A stretch of DNA of 64,000 nucleotides from Nymphaea colorata (lineage: Eukaryota > Streptophyta > Magnoliopsida > Nymphaeales > Nymphaeaceae): positions 27,422,131 to 27,486,130 of the forward strand of contig NC_045140.1 of the NCBI RefSeq assembly GCF_008831285.2. Direction: 5' to 3'. The translations under genes were made by a program, and so were the position numbers. The first letter of the stretch is position 1. Every line of letters begins with the position of its first letter. This document shows, in pieces, positions 25,600 to 36,348 of this stretch. The notes below the pieces were generated by a model. That model was not told the origin of the DNA and did not search any database. It saw nothing but the letters and a program-made list of their open reading frames with translations.

Positions 25600-28470
25600 G
25601 GACATCATAATTAAAAGGAGACGTGGATGAGTTGTGTCTCAACATATGGCGAGTAATGGTGCTTGTGAGAAGAAAAGTGGGCAAAAATTATGTGAAGCGT
25701 GGACGTGGGTGGAGGCGACTAAACATCCTGAAAATGGGAGTAAATTTGGTGTTCATAACAGGTGTAGCTAAGTGGTCATGCTTTGTCAAGTGGGGAAATT
25801 ATTTCAACGTCTATATATGCGCACTGACTTGGGGGAATTGAACTTTTAACAACTTTGGAATGGAAGCAACTCCTTAGCAGAGCAGATGGACAGTTGCGGT
25901 TCAAATTTAATGGACGTCCTCGATCTTCTGCCGGATTCCAAACTTTTAGAGATAAAAGAATGTGCAAAAGAACATGGCTTTAGCTCAATCGTGTGGGTTT
26001 TCCGCCGCATGGCCAACTAAAAAATGGAGGCTAACTAGAAAAATGTCGCCGGAGGAACCCGAAAGAAGCAACTGCTTTCCTTTATCTCACTGGGAAATGC
26101 ACTATGACATGGAGAAGCACACCTGTAACCCGTCTTCATCAAACTGATTTCCATCCTCTAGTTTCTTGGCTGGAGCTTCTTTGCCTTCCAATTTTTTCTA
26201 TATTTTGCATTGAATGTAATATCGAACTTGAAACTTAATAGTTTCATGTTACTACCTATTTTATCAGTTGACTCGCATTCTTGCCTTAATGTAACTCAGA
26301 GGCAGGTCTCAGCGGAGGTGAACTCTTTTGCTGCCTCAACTTGAAAACTCTCTTTCCTGAGGATCTCTCTCTCTCTCTCTCTCTCTCTCTGTCCTCATTC
26401 GTTGGTATGAGATGCCGTTGAATGAACTGCTCTAGAGGATCATTTTGTAGTGGAGGTAAGCTTTGTGCATCCTACCATTTCCAAGCCACTACCCTTTAAT
26501 GGCCCATTTGGTAGTCACGGTCAATATGGGACCATAGCCTAGTTGATCTAGAAGAGATACTGTTTCATTGTTTTCCGCCGTCATATGCTTTCTGCATTAA
26601 CTGGACTGAGCACAAAGGGCTATGACCTTGATTTGGCGTGTTGTTACTCCTTAGGATGATCCTGTTTGGTGTCTACTCCATGTTATAGCAACAACCTTTG
26701 TATTTCTGTTATCATTGTTCTTTATAGTTACTTGAGTTGTCGTAGAAATTACCTTTCTTTCTCTGAGAACACATGCAGCTGGTGCAACAGAAAACCATGA
26801 ATGACATGCTTGCTTAGAGCTCTGGCTGGTGCAAATGTTTATCAGTTCTTTAGATGCTAATTCTAACTTCAGAAGTCTTGTTCACCGTCCCATTCATTTT
26901 TATATGTTATTGGAATGTTTATTGTGTGCATATGACCATGCAAGTCGTGCTTACTGAATTTAACTCAACCTCTTCTACATGTCTATGCTCCAGATATGAG
27001 ATGCATAGGTGGCATTGTTGAAATCACAGTCTGATTACATTCAATAGATATACAATTTGCTAGGTGGGTCTTTGAATGCCAAAAGCTGAACCTGCACATT
27101 TCTATGGTCCAACAAGTACCTTTAAAAAGTGATCTTCAAGGTACCTGTAGCATTAGCAACTCTGTTTTGGTGGCCAAAGGATGATCAGATTTCAATTCAA
27201 ATATTTGTTTGGAATTTAGTTGTGTAGGTTAAATCTATGTGTCTTGTAAGTAGAGTCTAGGAGTTACAGATACTCTTAGGGGCACTTGATTACTCCATAT
27301 TTGAAATTCATGGATCTGATGTGGATCTAATGTGGCATATTTTTACTTATGTGGCAAAAGGACCATACATTGTTCATCAACCTAAGGATCTAGATCAGAC
27401 CTAAGACCCACAGTTAATATCATTATTTTACTTTTTGTTATTGATAAAAGGTCAAATTTTAGATTGGAGGGAATATAGTTTAAAATCATTTGTAAGACAC
27501 ACAGCCATAGTTTTGTAGAAAAAAATCAGCGGAATCAATAAGTAGTTTGTCTGTAAGTCTCCTAACTATTCGAGGAACTATGTCCCGTTATTTCCCAGTA
27601 GCGGAGACTTCATGAATGACTGACCACAAAACAATTCCAGCCATACATCGCACCAAAGTAGCAAAATTCATGATGGAAAAAGTCCGCACCACCACACTAT
27701 CCATGAGACAAATAGTGAGAAAAAGGAGAAAGATGATTGTCAACCACCGATGTTTCCTTGTGAACCTTCAAGAATTTAAGTTTCTTTAGCTTCCGTAAAT
27801 GCTTTCAAAAGTGTGTATTAAAATATGAGCAAGTAACTAGGAAACCTGACATCGCTGCCACCGTTGGAAGTTTTAGCAAGTGATGTCAAAACAACATGAA
27901 GCTCTGTTCATTGCACTAGGAGAGCAAACCCAGATGCACTCACCCATCACACATCAACTGCCAAAACTCTCACCAATGGGCCTACCAGAAGGGATGCTCG
28001 AAAAGAAAATTGATGTTCACGACGGGTACTTAAAAGTTGAAGGCTGGTGTTCTGTATCTCTGGAATTTAACACGTTGGACCTTTTAATTTTTTGGCAAGA
28101 CCATGCCAACATGATCTGATTCACGGTTAGCAGGTTGCAGAAATATATAGTTTCTTCTGATTCAGTGTTTTCTGCAATAAGAAAACCACGTTGATGTATG
28201 TAGGAAATACGGTGTTCAAGCAAATTTGTGCTGGCATAAAATGCAAACGAATACCAAATTATCAAAAGATATTTACTTCCCTTAACACAAACTGGTTATT
28301 TTTCTTTTTTCTTATGTCCTTCGTTCAAGGTGCAAGTTTCTGCATAAAGAAGAAAAGGTTAAGGCAATCAAAAAAGAAAGGCCAAGGAATACTGGAAAAG
28401 AGAACACAATGAAGGCCATATACTTTACGAATCTTTTTTGGATATCCTCTGTTAAATAAAATTACAAGGG
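25600..28470. other. Copy-1 island, left part, no recognisable gene
   Basis: Mixed-composition DNA with small open frames on the plus strand (25962-26147, 27880-28119) that match no family I know. A (CT)n run is at 26,367-26,390. This DNA has no partner in copy 2. Confidence 0.5.
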
Positions 28471-28479
28471 ATCAAGGTT

Positions 28480-28865
28480 TTAGGAGATTGAATGTCTCCG
28501 GTCTTTATTTGGCTTTCCTCTGACTTTAGCATCTGACAAAGGCTTCACTCCTTCAGCACGCATGAAGGGATAAAGGCGACCTAGTTTCTTTGACACCGTG
28601 TTCATAAATGACTTTCTGGGCAGCGGAGGCTTTTCATCAGACGCAGAAACAGGAGCTGGAAGCGTATTTGGTGGAGGCTTTTCAAGCTCCTTAAGTCGCA
28701 TGCGCATCTTTACGAGTTCCAGTTTCAAATCCTCATTTTCTCTGCGCAAGCACGAAAGCTCGTCTGCAACAAGATGGTCGCTTGAATAGGTGCTCAGTTT
28801 GCTAATGGCAGGAGATTCAGCTCCCACAACATTTCCATTCATCGTATCTCGGAGACGCTGTTATT
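28480..28865 (-). pseudogene. Orphan last exon of a BTB/NPH3-family gene
   Basis: The minus-strand frame reads QRLRDTMNGNVVG, then a coiled-coil-like segment ELSCLRRENEDLKLELVKMR, a Pro-rich linker, then SFMNTVSKKLGRLYPFMRAE and the ending KDRRHSIS before a stop at 28480-28482. This pattern is typical of the C-terminus of NPH3/RPT2-like BTB proteins, adaptors of CUL3 ubiquitin ligases. A possible acceptor (aataacag) precedes QRLRDT. Upstream on the minus strand (28,866-31,000) I find no BTB or NPH3 domain; instead there are a SINE-like piece and a miniature LTR element. So this looks like a captured or left-over 3' exon. The frame is intact, which allows a distant 5' part, but none is visible. 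Confidence 0.7.
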
Positions 28866-29199
28866 CATAGTAAAGCACTTGTCTGTACACGAAGTTTGTC
28901 ATTTTGAGCTGGAGATGGTTGGTATGAAATAATGTTGAACATAAGCGTCAGATAATGTTATGACAAAAAAAAACGTACTTTTTTTTTATCACTTAAATGG
29001 GTATATTGGTTATAACTGTATGTATGCATATATGAATAGGAACAGACAATTTTATAAAATCATCAAAATCTTTTTTTTGTGACTTTCTTTTTTGTCCTTA
29101 CAAAAAGTTTCTTTTATATTAATTGTGAACATTTTGTCATTATGATGCATAAAAATTCATACACGGGAGTATAATATATAACCAGCTCCGACTTAAAGT

Positions 29200-29335
29200 T
29201 ATGGCTAGCTATGCCCTCTTTTCTAGTCAAACCAGATGTTTGGAGTTTGTGTGGCTGCATAGACTTTCACATGACCGACTACCATTTGGTCGAACCCTCT
29301 TACAGATGTACCACTTAGCCAATTGAGTATTGAGG
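29200..29335 (-). mobile_element. SINE-like sequence, minus strand
   Basis: The minus strand has an A-box match (ttggctaagtgg, 29,311-29,323) and a B-box match (gggttcgacc, 29,289-29,298). Both fit RNA polymerase III internal promoter consensus well, though they are closer together than in most tRNA-derived SINEs. The element's ends are not clear. Confidence 0.4.
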
Positions 29336-29852
29336 GGTGCTACGCAGGGGTTTAATGTGAAAAAACTACTGTTCCTTTGCTCTTTTACTACAAGTTATAT
29401 CTTCCTATGCATAAAAAACAAAAATGTAATTGCAAATTTATTTGAGGTTTTAGACTTATGTAAATGTCATCTGACTCTTTTTTTTTTGTCATTATTTTAT
29501 CATGGAAATGCCAGAACTAACTTTGTAGTTGACAACAAAGATATTGTTGATGATTTAAACATGGAGTTAGGAAAGATAAGTGCACAAAATTTTATATATA
29601 TAGTAGAAAATAAAATATTGTGGCCATCGGCCTCACGAAAAATATGATCAAGTCATCAATGTGTTTGACCAAATGGAAAGACAACCCATTTCCAAAACAC
29701 ACTCCGCTGCCGAGTTGAATGGCAATGGAGAAATAGAGCAACGGTGGTGCATACCAAGTCCAACTTTGAAGGGGTGCATCCGTATTCCATTCCACCGTAT
29801 AGATTACGAGAATGAGTTGCGTGTGCTCCTTCGCTACCATTGTCTTGTTCCA

Positions 29853-30580
29853 TTAACGATAAGGTTGAAAATCAATTGTTATAAGAGATTAAGGAAAGAA
29901 TCCCAACAAGATCAATCAAAATTAATGATAAAAGAAAAAGAAAATCTTTCCACAAAAATCAGATTTAGTTTTCCATGTTTATTGTTGCCAAGATTATAGT
30001 GTCAACGATATTGTTGAAAGACAACCATTCTAGAAATATTCAAGGAAAGAATCTTAGCAAGATCAATCGACATTAATGATAAAGGAAAAATAAAATCTTT
30101 TCATAAAAAATCAGATTTAATTTATCATATTTATCGTTGTCAAGATTATAGGAACTTCAACTATTTAAGCTCATTCTGTGTGTTGTCTAACCAAGGCTCA
30201 CAGTAGCATTCCATAGTGAAAAATGATGCATGTTTAATGACAAGAAACTTTTTATTGCTAGTTTTTATTTGTTTTGCTTCTTTTTTATTTTTTAACTTAA
30301 TATCAGAGCAGTTGCTGCATTCTTCACCAAAACGAAGACTCGATCCTGTGAAAAAAATCTTGAAGAATCAAACTTGAGTTTTTTGAATCGCTACCAAAAC
30401 ATGATCTTAACTTCACAAAAAATTTCATGAAACAAATTTGTACTTGCCCAATCACTACCAAAGAAATGGCATGATCACCTTTTACAAAGTTGTGCAGCAA
30501 ATTTGGACTTTTAGATCCACCATTCAGTTTGAGGGAGGATGTTAACGATAAAGTTGAAAGGCAACCGTTCTAAAGATGGT
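29853..30580 (+). mobile_element. Miniature LTR element (TRIM-like), damaged
   Basis: A repeat starting TGTCAACGATA at 30,000 ends near 30,297 and is followed by taatatcagagc, one or two bases off the copia primer-binding site complementary to initiator-Met tRNA. About 230 bp later comes a polypurine stretch (gagggagga, 30,531-30,539), directly followed by TGTTAACGATA at 30,540, the start of a second LTR that breaks off near 30,580. No gag or pol lies between, so the element is non-autonomous. The 5' LTR is preceded by a partial extra copy of itself (29,853-29,999). Confidence 0.6.
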
Positions 30581-30586
30581 TCAAAC

Positions 30587-30799
30587 ATATTGGACAATAT
30601 TGACACAATTGAAATCAGCCGGTACTTTTATGGGTTGATGATTTTTTATTTTGTATTATTAGAAATCGTAACAAAGATGCATTGTTACTAAAAACGTAGC
30701 CAAGCAACTCACTGTCACCAATGCACCTTTTGAGATGGTTTTTTAAAAGGTTTTTAACGACACAAAAGGATAAGATAACTATTCAGTCATAGTTGTGGA

Positions 30800-30810
<11 letters not shown>
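30587..30810 (+). repeat. Right arm of the 5.4-kb-spaced inverted repeat
   Basis: Pairs with 25,171-25,382. It begins just after the broken 3' LTR of the miniature element and runs into a long TA repeat (30,802-30,853). Confidence 0.8.
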
Positions 30811-30855
<45 letters not shown>

Positions 30856-31071
30856 TTGATGGCGTGGATGTTTTCCTTGTCGTTCAAGCATTTATCTAAT
30901 CATATGAATTCAATGTGTATACGTCATAGATTTTTATTGATCCTTTGGATGGTGTTGTGAAAAGGCTTGATATAAACATTTGCATTGAAGATTGGAACAT
31001 CTTGTTGGAAAATTGTTTTTGATATACCGCATTCAAAGATTTTGTACTAAAGATTTCAATTTTTATATTTG

Positions 31072-31556
31072 TGAAGACGTTGTTTCGAGTTTGAGAGAAA
31101 TGAAAAGAGTTGGTGCCTACTGTGCGGCTGAAGGTTGAAGAACAGGGGCCTATTCAATGGGAGTTTCATACATTTTCAGATCCATTTTGACATGTTTCTG
31201 AACAGGAGGAAAGCTGTTTGAGGAGAATAAACTAGACGAGGTTCTTAAGATACCCAGAGGAGTACACTACCAAAAAACAGCCTTACTCGAACAGGTGACC
31301 ACTAAGCAATACTCGAACAGGTGACCCAGTTACCTGTTCGAGTAAGGCTGCTTTTTGGTAGTGTACTCCTTTGGGTATCTTAAGAACCTCGTCTAGTTTA
31401 TTCTCCTCAAACAGCTTTCCTCCTGTTCAGAAAAATGTCAAAATGAATCCGAAAATGTATGAAACTCCCATTGAATAGGCCTCTGTTCTTCAACCTTCAG
31501 CCGCACAGTAGGCACCAACTCTTTTCATTTCTCTCAAACTCGAAACAACGTCTTCA
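31072..31556. repeat. Long hairpin: 228-bp inverted repeat, 29-bp loop
   Basis: The left arm (31,072-31,299) and right arm (31,329-31,556) are near-perfect reverse complements of equal length; I see only a handful of mismatches, such as acatgtttctg versus acatttttctg. The loop (31,300-31,328) repeats actcgaacaggtgac once more. Only the outer part of one arm exists in copy 2 (about 54,117-54,190). Confidence 0.93.
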
Positions 31557-31799
31557 GAAATGGTGGCCATTACATAAATGACGTAAATTTAAGAGAGAAG
31601 AAATGGAACACGACGAGCTGAGAATCAAAAGCGCGTCACTATCTGCCAATGCGAGGCCAAGCATCGCCAGTTGCATATAAGAATGAATTCATGGCTAATC
31701 AACGTGTGCCCCACAATTAGTTTCAACAAGCTCATGTGAGGTTGCTCATTTTCCACCTCCACCAAACAAAAAATATTATCATCCAAATATATATATATA

Positions 31800-34080
31800 T
31801 ATATATTGATCAAATTTTTTGTTTTGCTCTTCATAAAAGTGTTTTGGTTTTGATTTTTGCACTGAGTTGGAGAAAGATACTCGATCGAGATTCAAATTAA
31901 ACGAGCAATGAGGCTTCACTAAGCTAGTCATTAGCTCTTGCCAAAGGCTTAATTGCCTAATTAATTGGGGTTGCTTAGTAAGAGCGCAATAGATTTAAGT
32001 TAACCCATACGTCACTCAGTTCGCTGTCGCCATCTATTCGTTGCATCATGATTGCATCAACGCACCGTGGCCCCATAGAGGAGCTTGCGTGTGAAATACC
32101 CCCAGCGCAGCGCTTATCCAACTCATGTCTCTTGGACTTTGCGGTTTGGATCTTGAAAAGTGAACGGATTCATTCCTTCATTGATTGATTCATGATTTGA
32201 CAAATTTAAAAACATTTTTTATTTTAGATAATTGGTAATTAATTTATTTTTTGTGATGTGGGCATCGATCAAGCATTTAAACGTAGCGCAATCAGTATTA
32301 AGGCAGTTCACACTCAACAAGTTCAAGGTTTGAATCTTGTAATCACTCACGCTCTAATATGCTCTTTTTCAGATTGCAAAGAATAGAATTGCAATATGAT
32401 AGTTGAAAAATATATCATAAGTCAAGCCAGACTATGAAGCAAACTAAAACCTTGCAAGCATAAAGATGTAACCTTTTAAGTGGTTCTAATCTAATCTTGT
32501 GATCACGGCCATGTTTCCATGTGCTACTTATTCAGACCGCAAACAATAGTAAGTGCAATACTTGAGTTAAAGAGTGTACCATAAGTCGTTAAAACCTTAA
32601 AAACACAAGGACATGACCTTAGAGGTTTCCGAAAGGTGTTTTATTGAGTAAACATTGAAAACAAATTAAATGCAAAATATTTATGTACAATTAAACATGT
32701 TTGGGCTGATTCTCAAAAGTTAGCATTTTTTTTCTTTACAATTATTCATTGTATAAGCTTTTTTTTTCTTTAAAATGATTAATTGTATATACTTAGTCTA
32801 TCACAATCAACACGACAGCGAACTTAAATAAGCTTTTATCTATTTTCTTCATGGCTACCTAGTGTTCGTTTATCATATTTTCGTTTTGTTTCACGTCAAA
32901 TCGACACCAGATCATCGCTTGCATGTCATAGGAAAAAAATGACCGGAAGTGCCAAGTTAATCGTGTTGGTCAGATTCTTACTTCATCAACAACTCGATCA
33001 TCCGGTGCTAAACAACACGTACAGTGATAAATAATTCATTGCATGGTCGATCGATCGCTTAACAGGATTCGATAAGGCTTTTGATGCCTGCAAGTGTGTG
33101 AAGAGTTGTATGTTGAGGGCCTGGCTAGAGTTTTATAAGAAAGAAAGGATTTAATGAAAGTAATCAACCATAAAATTTGACAATTATGTGAATTAGCGAA
33201 GAAAGCAACACTTGTGGATAAGTACCGATGAGCTCCCTCTCATGCCTACTTTGAGTTTCTTTGCATAGGGAACAACAACCGGCCCTTACGAAAGTTTATC
33301 TAAACCAGGTGTGCCGTGCCGTGCCGTGTATTCTTTTATTTATTTTTTCTATTGCAAGCCTGCAACTAGTTACATTGTAGGTTAAACCCCAGTTGTGTTC
33401 TGGGTGGGCATCTAGTCGGCTAGGTTATAAATAAAAACTTTATGTTTTATAATATAAAATATATTTTTAATAATAAAATATATATTATTAATAAAAATTA
33501 CTTGTAAAAGGTTATCGAACTGGATCGGGTCCCATCAAGCTGATCTGGACTGATTTATTGGGTCCAAACCTTAGCCCAAATCGAGTTTTTGAGACCAGAA
33601 CCTAGGTTCGTTAGGTGGGGGTGGGTACCGAGCCCGTGGCAAGTCGGCGACCCAACCGGACTCCCACTCCCACCCTTAGTTGTGTTTAAATGTTAGAACT
33701 AATTTAGTTTTGGTTGGTAAAGCCCATTTGACATGTCTGTGATGGGGAACGCTCTGGAATGTTGTTTAAATGCATGAAGTTCAGAAACCACCGGCACAAT
33801 GGATCACTAAATTCTTGCATTGCATTATTCCTGATTTCGTGTGGAGTGGAGAGGGGCGCGGCTGCTATCGGGTCCAGGTACTTTCGTCTTTTACGAAAAG
33901 ATTTTTTCTCATTTTCAATAGCCATGGTCTTAACAAAAAATAATATTTATTTTAGTCTCGAAGAATCTTCCGAGAAGGAGATTATTTATTTAAATATAAC
34001 AGGTCAAAACGAAACCAAAAAATTATTCCAAACAATGAAAGGGAAGATAAAGATTGGCGAGTACTAGGAAGAGTCAGATA
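31800..34080. other. Upstream flank of B1
   Basis: Non-coding DNA closely matched by 54,480-56,640 in copy 2. It holds a possible SINE at 32,285-32,360 (tagcgcaatcag, then ggtttgaatct, also present at 54,940), a GC-rich patch at 33,615-33,678, and no open frame with family features. Confidence 0.6.
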
Positions 34081-34099
34081 AAGGGAAGAGCGCGTCGGC

Positions 34100-34225
34100 G
34101 TGGCCCAATTAAGTTAACAGCAGACGCTAGCTGTCTGCCTCTACCAACACCTTTACTTCGACGTTTCTTCCTTCCCACGACATCACTCGTCATCATCCTC
34201 CTTCCATCCTTCCTGACTATAAATA
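34100..34225 (+). promoter_or_regulatory. Core promoter of XTH B1
   Basis: A TATAAATA box lies at 34218-34225, about 107 bp before the ATG. About 115 bp upstream of it is the block gagcgcgtcggcgtggccc (from 34,089), the positional counterpart of the GTGGNCCC site in the A genes and B3. The exact GTGGNCCC word is not present here. Confidence 0.6.
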
Positions 34226-34324
34226 CTCCATGTCCACCCTCTTTGAGCACCACACAGCAGCGCTGCCCAGTGCCCACGCATTTCTTTACTAGTTTGAGTT
34301 TGACCAGCCAGCTCCACCATAAGT

Positions 34325-35420
34325 ATGACCTCCTTCGGCAGAGTGGCGGCCCTGTTGCTGCTGTTGCTGAGCTTCTGCGGCGCGTCCATGGCCAACTTCT
34401 GGACGGACGTCGACATTACGTGGGGCGGTTCACGAGCCGCCATCACCAACAACGGCCAGCAGCTCCAGCTATCCATGGACAGGACCTCCGGCTCCGGCTT
34501 CCAATCCAAGAACGAGTACCTCTTCGGCAGGTTCGACATGAAAATAAAGCTCGTCCCCGGCAACTCCGCCGGCACCGTCACCGCCTACTATGTGAGTACT
34601 TAGCAGAAAATTGCTTTTACTGTTTCTGTTTCGCAGTTCTTTAATTTTGACCGCCCTGTTAGGCTGTTCCTTCCTTAAATAATTTCTTCTGCAATACGAT
34701 TGAACAGCTATCCTCTCAAGGGCCTACCCATGACGAGATAGATATGGAGTTCCTGGGCAACGAAACCGGGCAGCCTTACACCCTTCACACCAACGTCTAC
34801 ACGCAGGGGAAGGGCAACAGGGAGCAGCAGTTCTGCCTCTGGTTCGACCCAACCGCCGACTTCCACACTTACACCATCCTCTGGAATCCTCGCCTAGTAA
34901 TGTGAGTTCAACTCTTCCATCCCTTACCTTATACTGATCATCTCCATTCGACGAATGAAAAATGGCTTCTGCATACCATTCTTGAAGTTGGTACTCATGA
35001 ATTTCTGTCTGCATATATCGATGGATTGAACGAATCAGGTTCTACGTGGACGGGACTCTGATAAGGATGTTCAGGAACCATGAGTCGGCAGGCGTGGCTT
35101 ACCCGAGCAGGCAGGCCATGAGGATGTACTCCAGCCTGTGGGACGCCGAGGACTGGGCAACCCAGGGCGGCCGCGTCAAGACCGACTGGTCCAAGGCTCC
35201 TTTTGTCGCCACCTTCGGTGACATAGCCATCAATGGCTGCGTCTGGAAGGGCTCCGCCTCTTCCTGCGCCGCTTCCTCTTCCAGTTGGATGAACCAAGCA
35301 GCCGCCTCCTCAGACCTACAGAAGATGCAGTGGGTGCAGAGGAACTACATGATCTACAACTACTGCAAGGACGTCAACCGATTCCCCCAGGGTCTTCCGG
35401 CCGAATGCTCCCTCTCTTGA
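34325..35420 (+). CDS. XTH: Xyloglucan endotransglucosylase/hydrolase, XTH B1
   Basis: GH16 wall enzyme. Exons 34325-34591, 34708-34901 and 35039-35420 join to 280 residues. Signal peptide about residues 1-23, then [12 protein letters not shown]. The motif [11 protein letters not shown] gives E99, D101 and E103, followed by the N-glycosylation site NET (N107). Four C-terminal cysteines; end GLPAECSLS. It differs from B2 at only six residues. One is odd: [10 protein letters not shown] has a cysteine (TGC) where B2 and B3 have arginine (CGC), a C-to-T change at a CpG, adding an unpaired-looking cysteine just after the active-site strand. Intron 1 is 116 bp and has an in-frame stop straight after the donor, unlike B2 and B3. 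Confidence 0.97.
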
Positions 35421-36348
35421 TCCTTCGGCGACATACCAACATAGGAATATTCCCCCTATATCCTGTATACCCGTATTCTTTCATTCTGCTTGTGATCGAT
35501 AAGCTTGCATTTCCCTTCAATTTTTCGCCTGAACGTTCTTGTTCAAGCAATTGTATCGGATACGTGAAATAAGTACTTCACTTGCATTGTACCATAAGAA
35601 GAAGAACTTTTCGTATTACGTCTTATATTTGTTCTCTAGCTAACTTTGATTAACTAAGCTTTATGTAGATATATCATCTAGCCACATGTATTTTCATACC
35701 AAATGGTGGTCCATCGTGGGGCACCATTTCGTATATTTCCACACGGAGTACCCCTTGCGCTTAATTTGCATGCTGCATTATTGAGGCCGCAATATTTTAA
35801 TCAAACATTTGTCAATAATTCAGAAGAACTATAGCCAAGTACAAGTCTTCAACCTGTATCTGGAGATAAGCCCTTCACCAGTTCTTACATTGTCCATTAG
35901 TATAGAGACACCTAGACCGTGAGATGATGAGTACACGAGGAGGAAGTGCTCTTCAATGTACCTTTTACGACCCGCTTACTCGCTATCCTACAACCTTGAA
36001 TAAAAAATGATCTTTTCAAAAGTAGTAGCATGCACTGATGTTCAAGCGGCAGGGAATTAGATAGGTACCTACTATTAAGCCTTGTTTTCTTCACATAGGC
36101 GTGACAAAATATATCATTTTGTCTGAAAAGGATTAACACAAATTTTCTTGGTCAAACTTAAGAACGTATGTGAGTAAATAAGCCGGACGAAAAAATGATG
36201 CAATAGTTGACAACTAATCTTAGCAAAAGTATTACTCTTCTTCACCTTTGTCCACATTCAATTGTAATTTGACTTCAAAATAAGATTACGTGATTTTTTT
36301 TTTATGGAAATTAACAAACAGGGATTGAAGTGGTTCAACTGTTGCAAC
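35421..36348. other. Downstream flank of B1
   Basis: 3' UTR and non-coding DNA shared with copy 2 (57,967-59,085). Compared with copy 2, about 230 bp (58,510-58,740) are missing or replaced here at around 35,945-35,995. No gene is seen. Confidence 0.6.

Larger units (their letters stand above)
24740..31800. repeat. Direct repeats flanking the copy-1-only island
   Basis: The left repeat (about 24,740-25,165) and right repeat (about 31,415-31,800) share gttctt-aacc, acgacgagct, aagcatcgccag, catggctaat and ccattttccacc-type anchors in the same order. Copy 2 has a single version (about 53,995-54,480) whose left part matches the left repeat and whose right part matches the right repeat, switching near ctaagcttt. 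The ~6.6 kb between them is absent from copy 2. Confidence 0.7.

Noticed and set aside
34054-34644. 196-codon open frame over the start of B1
   Set aside because: It is an out-of-frame shadow of the promoter and exon 1 of B1, favoured by high GC; the real exon has the signal peptide and GH16 start.
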